From Natrarchaeobius halalkaliphilus (GTDB lineage Archaea; Halobacteriota; Halobacteria; Halobacteriales; Natrialbaceae), in the NCBI RefSeq assembly GCF_003841485.1, contig NZ_REFY01000003.1, positions 1-64,000 on the forward strand: DNA of 64,000 nucleotides, read 5' to 3'. Below the pieces are notes generated by a model. That model was not told the origin of the DNA and ran no database searches. It was given only the letters and a program-made list of their open reading frames with translations. Position numbers and translations under genes: made by a program. This document shows positions 54,005 through 62,420 of this stretch, piece after piece. Each line of letters begins with the position of its first letter. Position 1 is the first letter of the stretch.

Positions 54005-54931
54005 TTACCGTCCGACTGCGAGTGCCGTCTCGAGGTCGGTACCGTTCAACACCGTTCGAACCGTGGCGACGGATTCTGTGATTTCGGATTCGTTCTCGAG
54101 CAAGACGGTTTCGCTCGGAAAGAGCCGTTCTCCGAGTAAGAGACCGTGATCTCTGGCGGTCGATCCGGTCATCGTGAGGTAGACGCCCAGTCCCGTCTCT
54201 GCGATCGCCGCCTCTTCTTCGCGGTCGTCTCGAGGATACGAAAAGTCGACACCATCGAGGGTTTTTGTTCCGAGGACGGCTTGAACGAGCCGTTCGTATC
54301 GCGGTTCGATACAGAGTTCTCCCTGGTACGCTTCGAGAAAGTCCCGATCGATCGACGTGGCCGACGGGACGGTTTCGGGTGTTCCCATCAGGGTGTGATA
54401 GACGGTATCGCCAAGCCCCGTCACGACCTGTACGTCCGTATCGGCGGGATCGATCCGGGCGTTCACGTCACCGATCCGATCGAGCGGCTCCGGTCGTAGT
54501 TCGACGACTTCCTCGAGGACGAGGTCGGCGCTGTCGAATCCGAGCGCGAACTCGTGGGTCCGTAGCGCTCGGAACGGTTCTTCTCGGCCGACGAGCAAGA
54601 CCTCCGTCCCATCGGAAACGCCCTCGACCTCGGTGAGCGGAATCGTGACGCTATCGAAGACGATTCGGCGGGGTTTGCCGGTCCGGTCGTCCCGTATGAG
54701 GGTGTACTCCGGCTTCGTCGGATCGGAAACGGTGCTGTAGTCTTCGAGACGATGGTAGACGCTGGTTCCCTCGCGCTCGAGGGTTCCCTTCGTGAGTGCT
54801 TTTTCGTGTCGAAGTGTCGACGTAATCTCGTCAGCGAGATCCGCGACGTCGAGTCGACGTGCGAAGCGCTCGAGAACGGTCTCGAGTGGCCGTCCTTTTC
54901 GAGGTACAGCAACGGGAATCGTCTCGCCCAT
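54005..54931 (-). CDS. divergent HisG-fold protein (ATP phosphoribosyltransferase-like) of unknown function
   Basis: A 308-residue protein. The order of landmarks follows HisG: VPRKGRPLETVLERFARR (8-25) for the first strand and helix, FALGFDSADLVLEEVVEL (128-145) for the substrate-lobe loop, LCIEPRYERLVQAVL (206-220), and a TGST loop (255-258) in GLGVYLTMTGSTARDHGLL followed by SETVLLEN. In true HisG the TGxT loop binds the PRPP phosphate and is preceded by an acidic residue that is absent here. Residues 45-110 are an insert without a counterpart. A function outside histidine synthesis is likely. It lies 53 bases downstream of the coiled-coil gene, same strand. Confidence 0.65.
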   Translation of the reverse strand: MGETIPVAVPRKGRPLETVLERFARRLDVADLADEITSTLRHEKALTKGTLEREGTSVYHRLEDYSTVSDPTKPEYTLIRDDRTGKPRRIVFDSVTIPLTEVEGVSDGTEVLLVGREEPFRALRTHEFALGFDSADLVLEEVVELRPEPLDRIGDVNARIDPADTDVQVVTGLGDTVYHTLMGTPETVPSATSIDRDFLEAYQGELCIEPRYERLVQAVLGTKTLDGVDFSYPRDDREEEAAIAETGLGVYLTMTGSTARDHGLLLGERLFPSETVLLENESEITESVATVRTVLNGTDLETALAVGR

Positions 54932-54984
54932 CGACCGAATTTCGGCCGGCGACGGATAAACGAGTTGCGTTTTCGAACCTTCGA

Positions 54985-56757
54985 TCAGCTGTCCGAGAAC
55001 ATCGATCCCAGCTGATCACGCCAGTCCTGGACGTCGGTGACGTCCTCGCGCAGGTCTTCGAGATCCGATTCGACGGCTTCGAGCGTTCCCTCGACGTCGT
55101 CGACGTCGGATTCGACTGCCGCGAGTCCGTCGTCGAGAGTATCGACCTCGCTTTCGAGCGTGTCGACGTCGCCCGTCAGATCCTCGACATCGTCCGTGGC
55201 GTCCGTGACGTCTTCTTCGACCGATGCGAGCGCTTCGTCGAACTCGGCAACGTCGCCTTCGACGGCGTCGACGTCCGTTTTCACCGTTTCGACGTCCGTC
55301 TGAACGCCCTCTACATCAGTCGTAACGGATTCGACGTCCGCTTCGACGTCGGCGGTTCGTCCGGCGATCGCATCGACTTCCTCTTCGAGTTCGAGGGCGT
55401 CCGAGACGTCGCGTTCGAGATCGGTGGTCCACTCGGTCAACGTCTCGAGTTCCGACTCGAATCCATCGACGCGTTCGTCGGTGTCGTCGAGACGGCCCGA
55501 CAGCGACGCGAGTTCGGATTCGACCTCGCTGAGATCGGATTCGAGGCTCTCGATGAGCTGCGTGCCGGTACCGTATTCTCCGATGAACGTTTCGAGCGCG
55601 CCGGTGTACGCTGCGACCTCCTCGACTCGGGACTGGAGGTGATCGATCTTTACCTGTTCGAGGGTAGCGTTTCCTGTTTCGAACTCCGATCGAAGGACTT
55701 CGAGATCGTCCTCGTCGATTTGGCCGCTCTGGATCTCCGTGGCGAGGCGCGCACCGAGCGCGCCGTCGAACTCCTCTGGCACCGCCTCGTCCGTCACCGC
55801 CGGTGAGTGGTCGTCACCGTCTTCCGTCGGTGACTCCTGGTCGTGGATACCGTCTGACGGTTCGTCAGCTTCAGATGCATCCGCTTCGAGATCTCCGTCG
55901 TCCGTATCCGTTTCGACATCGTCGTCAGGATCGACCTCGAGTGAGTCCGACTCACTGGAGTCGGTCGACTGCTCCTCTTCGAGACTCGACTCGAGATCGA
56001 GCGTGATTTCCGGCTCGTCGTCTCCGTCTTGGTCGTTCCCACCGGCGTCAGCTTCGGCCGCGTCTGCGGAGTCGGGCTCCGGAATCTCTTCTTCACCGAA
56101 GTCGAGATCGATATCCGGTGCGTCGTCTGCGTCCGACTCCTCGTCGGAGACGTCGACGGGCTCCGTATCGACGTCGCCGAGATCGAGATCGAGTCCGCCC
56201 TCTTCGTCGTCCCCGTTTGGCTCCGCGAGCGGATCTACCTCGTCGGTTTCTTCGGTCTCGTCTTCGAGGCCCGGTACCGATTCGGTATCGCCAGCGAGCA
56301 TGTCTTTAACGGGCTGGTTGCGGTCTTCGGAGACGATGGTGTCGATGACGCCGTCATCGACTTCTCTCCGGTCAGATCGACCGTCGTCTTCGGAGCTGAC
56401 TTCGACGATGGTCGGCTCCGAGAGGAACTGCGTCGCCGCTTCTTCGTCGTCGATGCGGATCCCGTACACCGTGACGATCGTCTCGTCGGAGTCGAGCGTT
56501 CCGAGGAACTCGACGTGATGGTCCTGAAAGGCCGTCCAGTCGTCGCTGTGATAGTCGGGATGGAACCCGACTTTGTCCATCGGGAACGATTCGGGGATGT
56601 CTTCCGACAGTCGAAATGTGACCTGTTCGTCGCGGCTCGAGTCGATTTCGAATCGGATAGCAGGAACGGGAAACTCGTCCGCCGTGAACGTTTTCTTGAC
56701 GGTCAACCCGTCGGCGCTGACTTCGATCACGTCGTCCGTGTCGGCGGTCGTACTCAT
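54985..56757 (-). CDS. long acidic coiled-coil protein with an N-terminal beta domain
   Basis: A 590-residue soluble protein in three parts. Residues 1-125 are a beta-rich domain (VKKTFTADEFPVPAIRFEID, MDKVGFHPDYHSDDWTAFQD), which I have seen as a stand-alone module in haloarchaea. Residues 130-350 are a very acidic Asp/Glu/Ser linker. Residues about 380-585 are a long parallel-type coiled coil built from near-repeats such as DVETVKTDVDAVEGDV. There is no signal peptide or membrane segment. It resembles a structural, tether or scaffold protein. The HisG-fold gene follows it and should be co-transcribed. Confidence 0.8.
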   Translation of the reverse strand: MSTTADTDDVIEVSADGLTVKKTFTADEFPVPAIRFEIDSSRDEQVTFRLSEDIPESFPMDKVGFHPDYHSDDWTAFQDHHVEFLGTLDSDETIVTVYGIRIDDEEAATQFLSEPTIVEVSSEDDGRSDRREVDDGVIDTIVSEDRNQPVKDMLAGDTESVPGLEDETEETDEVDPLAEPNGDDEEGGLDLDLGDVDTEPVDVSDEESDADDAPDIDLDFGEEEIPEPDSADAAEADAGGNDQDGDDEPEITLDLESSLEEEQSTDSSESDSLEVDPDDDVETDTDDGDLEADASEADEPSDGIHDQESPTEDGDDHSPAVTDEAVPEEFDGALGARLATEIQSGQIDEDDLEVLRSEFETGNATLEQVKIDHLQSRVEEVAAYTGALETFIGEYGTGTQLIESLESDLSEVESELASLSGRLDDTDERVDGFESELETLTEWTTDLERDVSDALELEEEVDAIAGRTADVEADVESVTTDVEGVQTDVETVKTDVDAVEGDVAEFDEALASVEEDVTDATDDVEDLTGDVDTLESEVDTLDDGLAAVESDVDDVEGTLEAVESDLEDLREDVTDVQDWRDQLGSMFSDS

Positions 56758-56835
56758 GGAGACAACGTTACCTTACCATTACTATAAATGGTACGGACAG
56801 TATCAAATATGATTCATTAATTCTGAGCGAACGAA

Positions 56836-57666
56836 TTAAGCGCCGGTGATGTCCACACGATCACCGATTTCGGTGATCTCGAGCCGGCTCGGATACTCGA
56901 AACTCTTTGCGTGGTGGTGCAACGTTTTCGGATCGGAGGTGAGTCCACGCCACATGTCCCAGTGGCTCGGGAGGAGCCGATCGATCTCGAGCGCTGTGGC
57001 GGCTTCGATGATCTGATTCTCGTCGTTGTACCAGCGCGTTCGCCGGTCGAGAACCATCCCGACGGTTCCGAAGGCGAGAACGCCGAGATCGATGTCGTAC
57101 TCTCGACCGATCCGCTCGAACTCGTCGCTCGGTTTGGTATCGCCGCCGTGGAAGAAGGTGCCCGCATCGTGTTCGATGACGTAGCTTACGGGATGGCTCG
57201 CGTCGGAGTCGTTCGCGTGTTCGACGTGGACGGTAAACTCTCCGATCTCGACCGTCTTCCCTTCGGTGACCTCCGAAAGCTGACCTTCGTCGACGTTCCA
57301 CTCCGTGAGCCACTCCTCGTCCTCGCGGACGACGCTGAGACTCTCGTCGGGCGCGTACAGGGTTGCCCCCGTCCGCTCTAAGATCGGTGCCTGGGTCGGT
57401 CCGTGGACGTGATCGGTGTGTTCGTGCGTGGCGAGAACGGCATCGGCGTCGGTCACGTCGTCGGGATCGAACGGAACGGGGATCATACGGACGGTCCGCG
57501 GTGGATCGCCAAGGCCGACGTACGGATCGATGAAGACGGTCGTTCCGTCGCTGCCTTTGAGAATGAATCCGTTACAGCCGAGATACCAGACCGCAAGGCC
57601 GTTCGGCTGGGCCGCTTCGACGTCTCGAATGAGCCAGTCTCCCCAGTCGCTTCGAATCTCCGTCAT
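56836..57666 (-). CDS. metallo-beta-lactamase-fold hydrolase (UlaG-like)
   Basis: A 276-residue MBL-fold enzyme. The metal-binding motif is HEHTDH at residues 81-86, with the further His and Asp in FFHGGDTK and the last His in LLPSHWDM. The DPYVG and WYLGCNGF segments match the UlaG/L-ascorbate-6-phosphate lactonase branch. The reaction is probably hydrolysis of a phosphoester or lactone; no sugar-acid genes are near. The ATG at 57666 was chosen; a start at 57717 would add 17 residues that look like upstream noise. Confidence 0.9.
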   Translation of the reverse strand: MTEIRSDWGDWLIRDVEAAQPNGLAVWYLGCNGFILKGSDGTTVFIDPYVGLGDPPRTVRMIPVPFDPDDVTDADAVLATHEHTDHVHGPTQAPILERTGATLYAPDESLSVVREDEEWLTEWNVDEGQLSEVTEGKTVEIGEFTVHVEHANDSDASHPVSYVIEHDAGTFFHGGDTKPSDEFERIGREYDIDLGVLAFGTVGMVLDRRTRWYNDENQIIEAATALEIDRLLPSHWDMWRGLTSDPKTLHHHAKSFEYPSRLEITEIGDRVDITGA

Positions 57667-57752
57667 ACTCGAGGGTGTGCGGACCGACCGTGTAAGTGTT
57701 GTTGTCTCGGCGCTCACTGAGTACGTATCGGAGCCTCGTCGCTCGCGGATTG

Positions 57753-58481
57753 TCAGTCGGCATGTCGGGAGAGCAGTTCGATCTCGAACTCGTCGTCGGT
57801 GATACTCCGATCTCGCTCCAGAATCGTCTCCGATCCGGCCGACAGCGCGGGGTGTCCCTCGTAGCGGACCCGTCCCGAATCGGGGTCGTACGCGATGAGA
57901 TCCGCGTCGGACAGAATCGGGAGGTGAACGTGGACGAGAGAGACGTACACGTCGTCGACGTCGTCGCTCGATGATGGATAGACGACGAATCCGCTTTCGT
58001 CCGCGGTGACGGCTCGAGCGAGTGATCTCGTCGAAACCGATCCGTTTCGACGGTGGAGTACCGCGAGGATCGACCGTCGTCGCGAGTGAGCCAACGCGTC
58101 GGACACCGCTTCGAATCCGTCAGGGGGTTCCGTCGCGAGGATATCTAGGTGATCGAACAGTGAATGCCCCGTCGCGACGATCGTTCCGTCGTCCGCCGTG
58201 GTGAGTAACCCGACGTCGATCAAGGCTGGAAGGTCCCGATGGTGAAGCGAGGCGAGCATCTTCCGTCGTCCTTCGTCGGTCACTGATCCAGATCGGACGT
58301 CACCAGTTTCACAGAGTCGCGCGGCCAGTGTTTCCTTCGAAATTCCCGACGGCGACGCTCTGGCCACCAGACGGAGCAGTTCACGACGACGATCAGACGA
58401 AAGGACCGTACGTAACGCCTGGGGACGAGCGGTCGAACCGAGCGCGTGTGCCGAGTTTCGATCGGGTTCTGTGGTCGTCAT
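57753..58481 (-). CDS. two-repeat HTH protein (DUF7344-like)
   Basis: A 242-residue protein with two winged-helix-like repeats. Each begins with an SRRRxIL/RRRELLRL helix (SSDRRRELLRLVARA, HSRRRSILAVLH) and ends with HLPILSDADLIAYD or HHRDLPALIDVGLL. This is the haloarchaeal DUF7344 arrangement as I recall it; such proteins are transcription regulators of unknown targets. It lies between the MBL enzyme and dph2 on the same strand, with its own likely promoter in the AT-rich run near 58540. Confidence 0.8.
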   Translation of the reverse strand: MTTTEPDRNSAHALGSTARPQALRTVLSSDRRRELLRLVARASPSGISKETLAARLCETGDVRSGSVTDEGRRKMLASLHHRDLPALIDVGLLTTADDGTIVATGHSLFDHLDILATEPPDGFEAVSDALAHSRRRSILAVLHRRNGSVSTRSLARAVTADESGFVVYPSSSDDVDDVYVSLVHVHLPILSDADLIAYDPDSGRVRYEGHPALSAGSETILERDRSITDDEFEIELLSRHAD

Positions 58482-58637
58482 CGATCGCTAGTCGGAACGT
58501 ACCGACCATAAGAACTCTTCCAAACGTATTTGGGTTCAAATAATATAGAACAGGTGGGGAATGTATCCTGAAACTGAGTGTCTCCTGAGAATCAGTATGC
58601 GAGCGAGATCCGAATCGACTCGCGTTCTCCTCCCGAC

Positions 58638-59687
58638 TTACCAGGTTCCGTGGAACGTATCGAACGACAGGTTCTCGAGCGGTTCGTTTCCGACTGCGAT
58701 CTCGTACTCGCCGGGCGTCAGCATCGGTTTGTGGAACTGCGGGCCGTCGTCGGTCGTGATTCGGGGACAGCCGGTGTTGACGAAGGCGTCCATATCGAAG
58801 TTCCGCAGGCGGTCGGGCGTCACCTCGTCCATCGTGATTAGGTAGGCGTCGTCGTTGTCCGCGATAATATCCTGGGCCTGTTCCCAGCGGCCCTGACCGA
58901 TCTTCGTACAGAAGATAACGCCCCACTTTTTCGCGTCCATGGCCCGGTGAACCGCGCCGTAGCGTTGTTTCATGAACTTATCGGTATCGGCAGGTGTGAC
59001 GACGTTGTTGACCGGATCCGCGATGACGACGTGCTTGTCGGGATGTTCCATCGCGAGCCCGAGCGGGTGGAACTTTCCACCGCCGACGTAAAGCACCTGG
59101 TCTGCGGGAACGTCCGCGCTCGCGTAGTTACAGCCCAGTACCTGTCCTTCGTGGGTGAGCCGTTCGTCGCCGCGTCGGCTGTGGACTTCGTAGCCACGCT
59201 CTTCTAGGAACTCGGTCATCGCGTCGTAGCGGTTCATGTGCTGGGCGGTCGTGACGAGGCCGACGTCCTTCGTCTCCGAGGGATCCTCGAGGGTCTCGAG
59301 TGCCTCCTCCATGATCGGCAGTACGTCGACGTTCGAAAAGAGCGGGACGTAGATCACCTTGTCCGTGTTCTTCATCGGAGAGTGGCCGAAGTGGACGAAC
59401 ACGTCGGTCCGTTTCATGAGGTACGTATCCAGGTCACAGGCCCCATAACAGGGCTGACCGGAGAGCATGAACGTCACTCCGTCGTCGGCCAGTTTTCGGA
59501 GGTCGTCGGCAACGGAGGGACCGCGTCGTTTCAGGCCTTCCGGAAACTGCAACCCGACCGTCGTCGCGTCGCGGTCGTCGATCGCATCGACGATCCGCTC
59601 GAGTTCGTAATCCCACTCGCGATCGTGTTTGAGACGCATTCCGGTGTTCCGGAGGTCTCCGTCGGTGTAGGCCGAGTCCTGGCTCAT
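58638..59687 (-). CDS. dph2: diphthamide biosynthesis radical enzyme Dph2
   Basis: A 349-residue enzyme that transfers the aminocarboxypropyl group of SAM to a histidine of elongation factor 2, the first step of diphthamide formation. The [4Fe-4S] cysteines expected by analogy with Pyrococcus Dph2 are Cys84 (YGACD; Cys80 is nearby), Cys186 (LGCNYA) and Cys307 (NTGCPRI). The length is normal. The start at 59687 begins MSQDSAYTDG; the in-frame upstream extension to 59768 is not conserved-looking. It diverges from the membrane protein at 59823. Confidence 0.95.
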   Translation of the reverse strand: MSQDSAYTDGDLRNTGMRLKHDREWDYELERIVDAIDDRDATTVGLQFPEGLKRRGPSVADDLRKLADDGVTFMLSGQPCYGACDLDTYLMKRTDVFVHFGHSPMKNTDKVIYVPLFSNVDVLPIMEEALETLEDPSETKDVGLVTTAQHMNRYDAMTEFLEERGYEVHSRRGDERLTHEGQVLGCNYASADVPADQVLYVGGGKFHPLGLAMEHPDKHVVIADPVNNVVTPADTDKFMKQRYGAVHRAMDAKKWGVIFCTKIGQGRWEQAQDIIADNDDAYLITMDEVTPDRLRNFDMDAFVNTGCPRITTDDGPQFHKPMLTPGEYEIAVGNEPLENLSFDTFHGTW

Positions 59688-59822
59688 TAGCCGCCATAAC
59701 GGCCACGAACGTATAACGGCGGCGTTTTCGGATTCGAACTCGACCGTCGGCCGTTTCAGATCGATCACCGACAGGTAAGTTCAACCCAACAGTCATAGTA
59801 CTGGAGTGAAAACAGGACGGTA

Positions 59823-60725
59823 ATGCCAGCGGAATCGCTCGAAAGCGGGTATCTTTTCGACCTTTACCGCCGATATATCGGTGAACCCGAGGACAGAACC
59901 GACGTCTATCTGGGTTTCGGACTGTTCCTCGGTGGAATCGGACTGGCCATCGTTGCACTGGTGCTCTTTCTCTGGAGTAGCACGCTCGACGCGCAGTCGC
60001 CCGCCTACTCGTGGGCAGAGCCGGCCTACGCGCTCGTAATGATCTCCTTACCCGTGACCATGCTCGGTATCGTCGTCCTCTTACCGGCCGAACGACGGGT
60101 TCTGTACACCTCGGTCGTCGGCGTCGGCGTTACCCTGGCCGCAACGGCGGGATTCGTCTACGCCTATCCGGAGGACTGGTACTTCCACGGTGCCGATTAC
60201 ACCGTCGAAGTCATTGCGACGTACGCCGTCGGTCTCGCCGCGATCAGCGCTTCGACGGGGGCTGCGCTCATCGCACATTATCTCGACATGGCTCGAGCGG
60301 CAGAGCGGGTCGACCACGAGGACTCACCGGGAGAGTCCGAGGCAAAATCGTACTCGGACGAAGAGATTCAGGCTGATATCGACGAGGCGATGGAGGACGT
60401 AGAGCTCTCGTGGGGTGGCGTCGAAAAAAACGAGCAGACGCGATTGAGCTTCTCCGAGGACACGTTCGACGACGTCGACGTCGACGGTCAGGCGAAAACG
60501 ACCCGCTCGTCCGGCGTCGACGCACAGGTTGCCGGGCTCAAGGGACTCAAAGGAGGCGAAACCACGACCACGACCTCGAGTTCCACCGTCGACGACCAGA
60601 CCGAAAAGCTGCGCCAGCTTCGCGAGCAACAGCGCACGGAGGACGCGGTCGACGGTGACACCGATCGCTGGGCGTCCGTGAGGACGCTTCTCGACCGGAT
60701 TCGGTCCGTTCTAGGCCGGAATTAA
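59823..60725 (+). CDS. four-helix membrane protein with long acidic tail, probable partner of the actin (DUF7139-like)
   Basis: A 300-residue protein. Four membrane helices lie at about residues 35-58, 65-87, 92-118 and 135-162. The remaining 140 residues are cytosolic: an acidic stretch (SYSDEEIQADIDEAMEDVEL), a Thr/Ser-rich linker near TTTTTSSSTVDDQ, and a short helical end (EKLRQLREQQRTED). I recall DUF7139 for haloarchaeal proteins of this form. The salactin-type actin starts 96 bases after its stop, with its own TATA-like box between. A role in anchoring or spatial control of the actin is inference from adjacency and topology. Confidence 0.75.
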   Translation: MPAESLESGYLFDLYRRYIGEPEDRTDVYLGFGLFLGGIGLAIVALVLFLWSSTLDAQSPAYSWAEPAYALVMISLPVTMLGIVVLLPAERRVLYTSVVGVGVTLAATAGFVYAYPEDWYFHGADYTVEVIATYAVGLAAISASTGAALIAHYLDMARAAERVDHEDSPGESEAKSYSDEEIQADIDEAMEDVELSWGGVEKNEQTRLSFSEDTFDDVDVDGQAKTTRSSGVDAQVAGLKGLKGGETTTTTSSSTVDDQTEKLRQLREQQRTEDAVDGDTDRWASVRTLLDRIRSVLGRN

Positions 60726-60791
60726 TACTTTGCTACGTCAATAAATATCGCATTGTTCCTCCGGCTGTTCAAATATATTTAAGGCACATAG

Positions 60792-60799
60792 ATTTATAA
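60792..60799 (+). promoter_or_regulatory. TATA-like box of the actin gene
   Basis: The sequence tttataat lies 22-29 bases before the ATG at 60822, the right distance for a leaderless transcript. The stretch 60721-60800 is markedly AT-rich against its neighbours, which supports separate expression from the upstream membrane gene. Confidence 0.65.
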
Positions 60800-60821
60800 T
60801 CCGTCGGGCACCTTGACCATT

Positions 60822-61850
60822 ATGGCCAAAGGCCTAGACGTCGGAACAATGAACATCCTGTCTGCACAACAGGATGGGAACGACACGGTCTTCGTGCAAC
60901 AGCGTAATTCCTTCGTGGAAATCGAGTACTCGGATATGGCCGAGCAGATGCTCTCACGGAGTGAAGTGCTTCACATTCGAAAAGACGACAAAGTGTACGT
61001 CGTCGGTGACGACGCTCTCAACTTTGCGAATATTTTCAACAAGGAAACCCGTCGGCCGATGAAACACGGGATCCTCTCGAACGACGAAAAGAGTGCGATC
61101 CCGATGATGAAACTCATCATCGAGCAGGTCGTCGGTGAGCCCGCCTATCCGGACGAGAAGCTCTATTTCTCCTCGCCGGCAGACCCGATCGATTCGGATC
61201 TCTCGACGCTGTATCACCAGAAAACGATCGAATCGTTCCTCGACGACATGGGGTACGATTCCGAACCGATCAACGAGGGAATGTCCGTCATCTACTCCGA
61301 ACTCGCGGACAACAACTTCACCGGATTGGGTATCAGTTTCGGTGCCGGTATGACGAACGTCTGTCTGTCCTACTACGCGGTTCCCGTCATGAAGTTCTCC
61401 GTCGCCCGCGGTGGCGACTGGGTCGACGAGCAAGCCGCGCGCGCGACCGGCACGCCCGTCGACAAGGTCACCTCGATCAAAGAGGACGACTTCGAACTCG
61501 ACTTTACCACGGACGTCGGTGGCGTCGAAGGTGCCCTCTCCATTTACTACGAAAACCTGCTCGACTACGTCATCGAGAACATCGTCGCAGAAGTCGACGA
61601 CGAGGACGTCGAGGAGGGACTCGACGTCCCCGTCGTCGTCACCGGCGGAACCTCGAGTCCGAGCGGCTTCGAAGCGTTGTTCCGTGACCACCTCGAGGAC
61701 GCGAACATTCCGTTCTCCATCAGTGGCGTCTCCCACGCGAACGAGCCGCTCTACAGCGTCGCCCGCGGTGGCCTCGTTGCTGCGCGTTCGGACGAGGATG
61801 TCGATCACGAGGAAGACGACGAGGCGGAAGCCGCCACGACGAGCGAATAG
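60822..61850 (+). CDS. salactin/volactin-type haloarchaeal actin homologue
   Basis: A 342-residue actin-fold ATPase. Phosphate loop 1 is [12 protein letters not shown] (4-15), phosphate loop 2 is [11 protein letters not shown] (170-180), and the adenosine region is [13 protein letters not shown] (271-283). These are arranged as in ParM/MreB-type proteins. Haloarchaeal members of this type, salactin in Halobacterium and volactin in Haloferax, form dynamic filaments and affect division or cell shape; assignment here rests on sequence pattern and memory. The last 20 residues are an acidic tail. It starts at ATG 60822 (MAKGLDVGT), not at the in-frame TTG nine bases before. Confidence 0.9.
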   Translation: MAKGLDVGTMNILSAQQDGNDTVFVQQRNSFVEIEYSDMAEQMLSRSEVLHIRKDDKVYVVGDDALNFANIFNKETRRPMKHGILSNDEKSAIPMMKLIIEQVVGEPAYPDEKLYFSSPADPIDSDLSTLYHQKTIESFLDDMGYDSEPINEGMSVIYSELADNNFTGLGISFGAGMTNVCLSYYAVPVMKFSVARGGDWVDEQAARATGTPVDKVTSIKEDDFELDFTTDVGGVEGALSIYYENLLDYVIENIVAEVDDEDVEEGLDVPVVVTGGTSSPSGFEALFRDHLEDANIPFSISGVSHANEPLYSVARGGLVAARSDEDVDHEEDDEAEAATTSE

Positions 61851-61967
61851 ACGCCTCGGCTATCGTCGGTCTCGAACCGCGATTTCGGATGCCGTCCCGA
61901 TTGAAATCTCGCTCGACGGCTCGATGGATACCTCTCGTCTCGAGGTGGAGTCTCGAAATAGTCTTCT

Positions 61968-62138
61968 TTAGCGCTGATAGAAGCGATTGAGTGCATCCCG
62001 CCAGGATTCTGGTTCGTCCCTCGGACGGTCGTGCTCGACCGGAATGTCTGCATAGCCACAGTTTGAACAGGCGACGGTCGACGCCTCTCCGAGAGACAGT
62101 CGCTCGAGCGAGCCCTGGCATCGGGGACACTCGTCCAT
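61968..62138 (-). CDS. 56-residue zinc-ribbon protein
   Basis: A small minus-strand gene starting MDECPRCQGSLERLSLGEAS with a second knuckle in VACSNCGYADIP. The four cysteines (CPRC and CSNC) form a classic zinc ribbon, here at residues 4-27. The C-terminal end is SWRDALNRFYQR. Codon third positions are G/C-rich, which supports coding. It converges with the actin gene, 117 bases from its stop. Function is unknown; transcription- or translation-related zinc ribbons look like this. Confidence 0.8.
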   Translation of the reverse strand: MDECPRCQGSLERLSLGEASTVACSNCGYADIPVEHDRPRDEPESWRDALNRFYQR

Positions 62139-62420
62139 ACTGAAACTTCTCGCGGGCTGTCCTTAACTCTATTCGAACGTGTCGTGAAACCATACTGTTG
62201 GTCGCGGTCGATCGGGCCTTCGACCGCTCGAGTGATGGCTATCTCGGATTTGCGAGGACTTTTGGACGCGACTCGCGTAGCTGGTGCTAATGAGTGACAC
62301 GTCTAATTTGGATCCGTCGTCGACGGTCGCCGGCATTCGCTCGACTCGCGTTCGGTCTCCCCCGTCCGGAGGTGTACGACCGGCGGTGGTGGTCAAAACG
62401 CGAGAATCGATCGGCCGATA

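Noticed and set aside
55030-55400. Regular GACGTC-type repeats as possible tandem DNA repeat
   Set aside because: The periodicity follows the heptad pattern of the coiled-coil protein and is explained by coding.
54859-56787. Long open frames on the plus strand opposite the coiled-coil gene (Ser-rich and Phe/Asp-rich translations)
   Set aside because: They are shadows of the repetitive GAC/GTC/GAG-rich coding sequence of the coiled-coil gene and are low in complexity.
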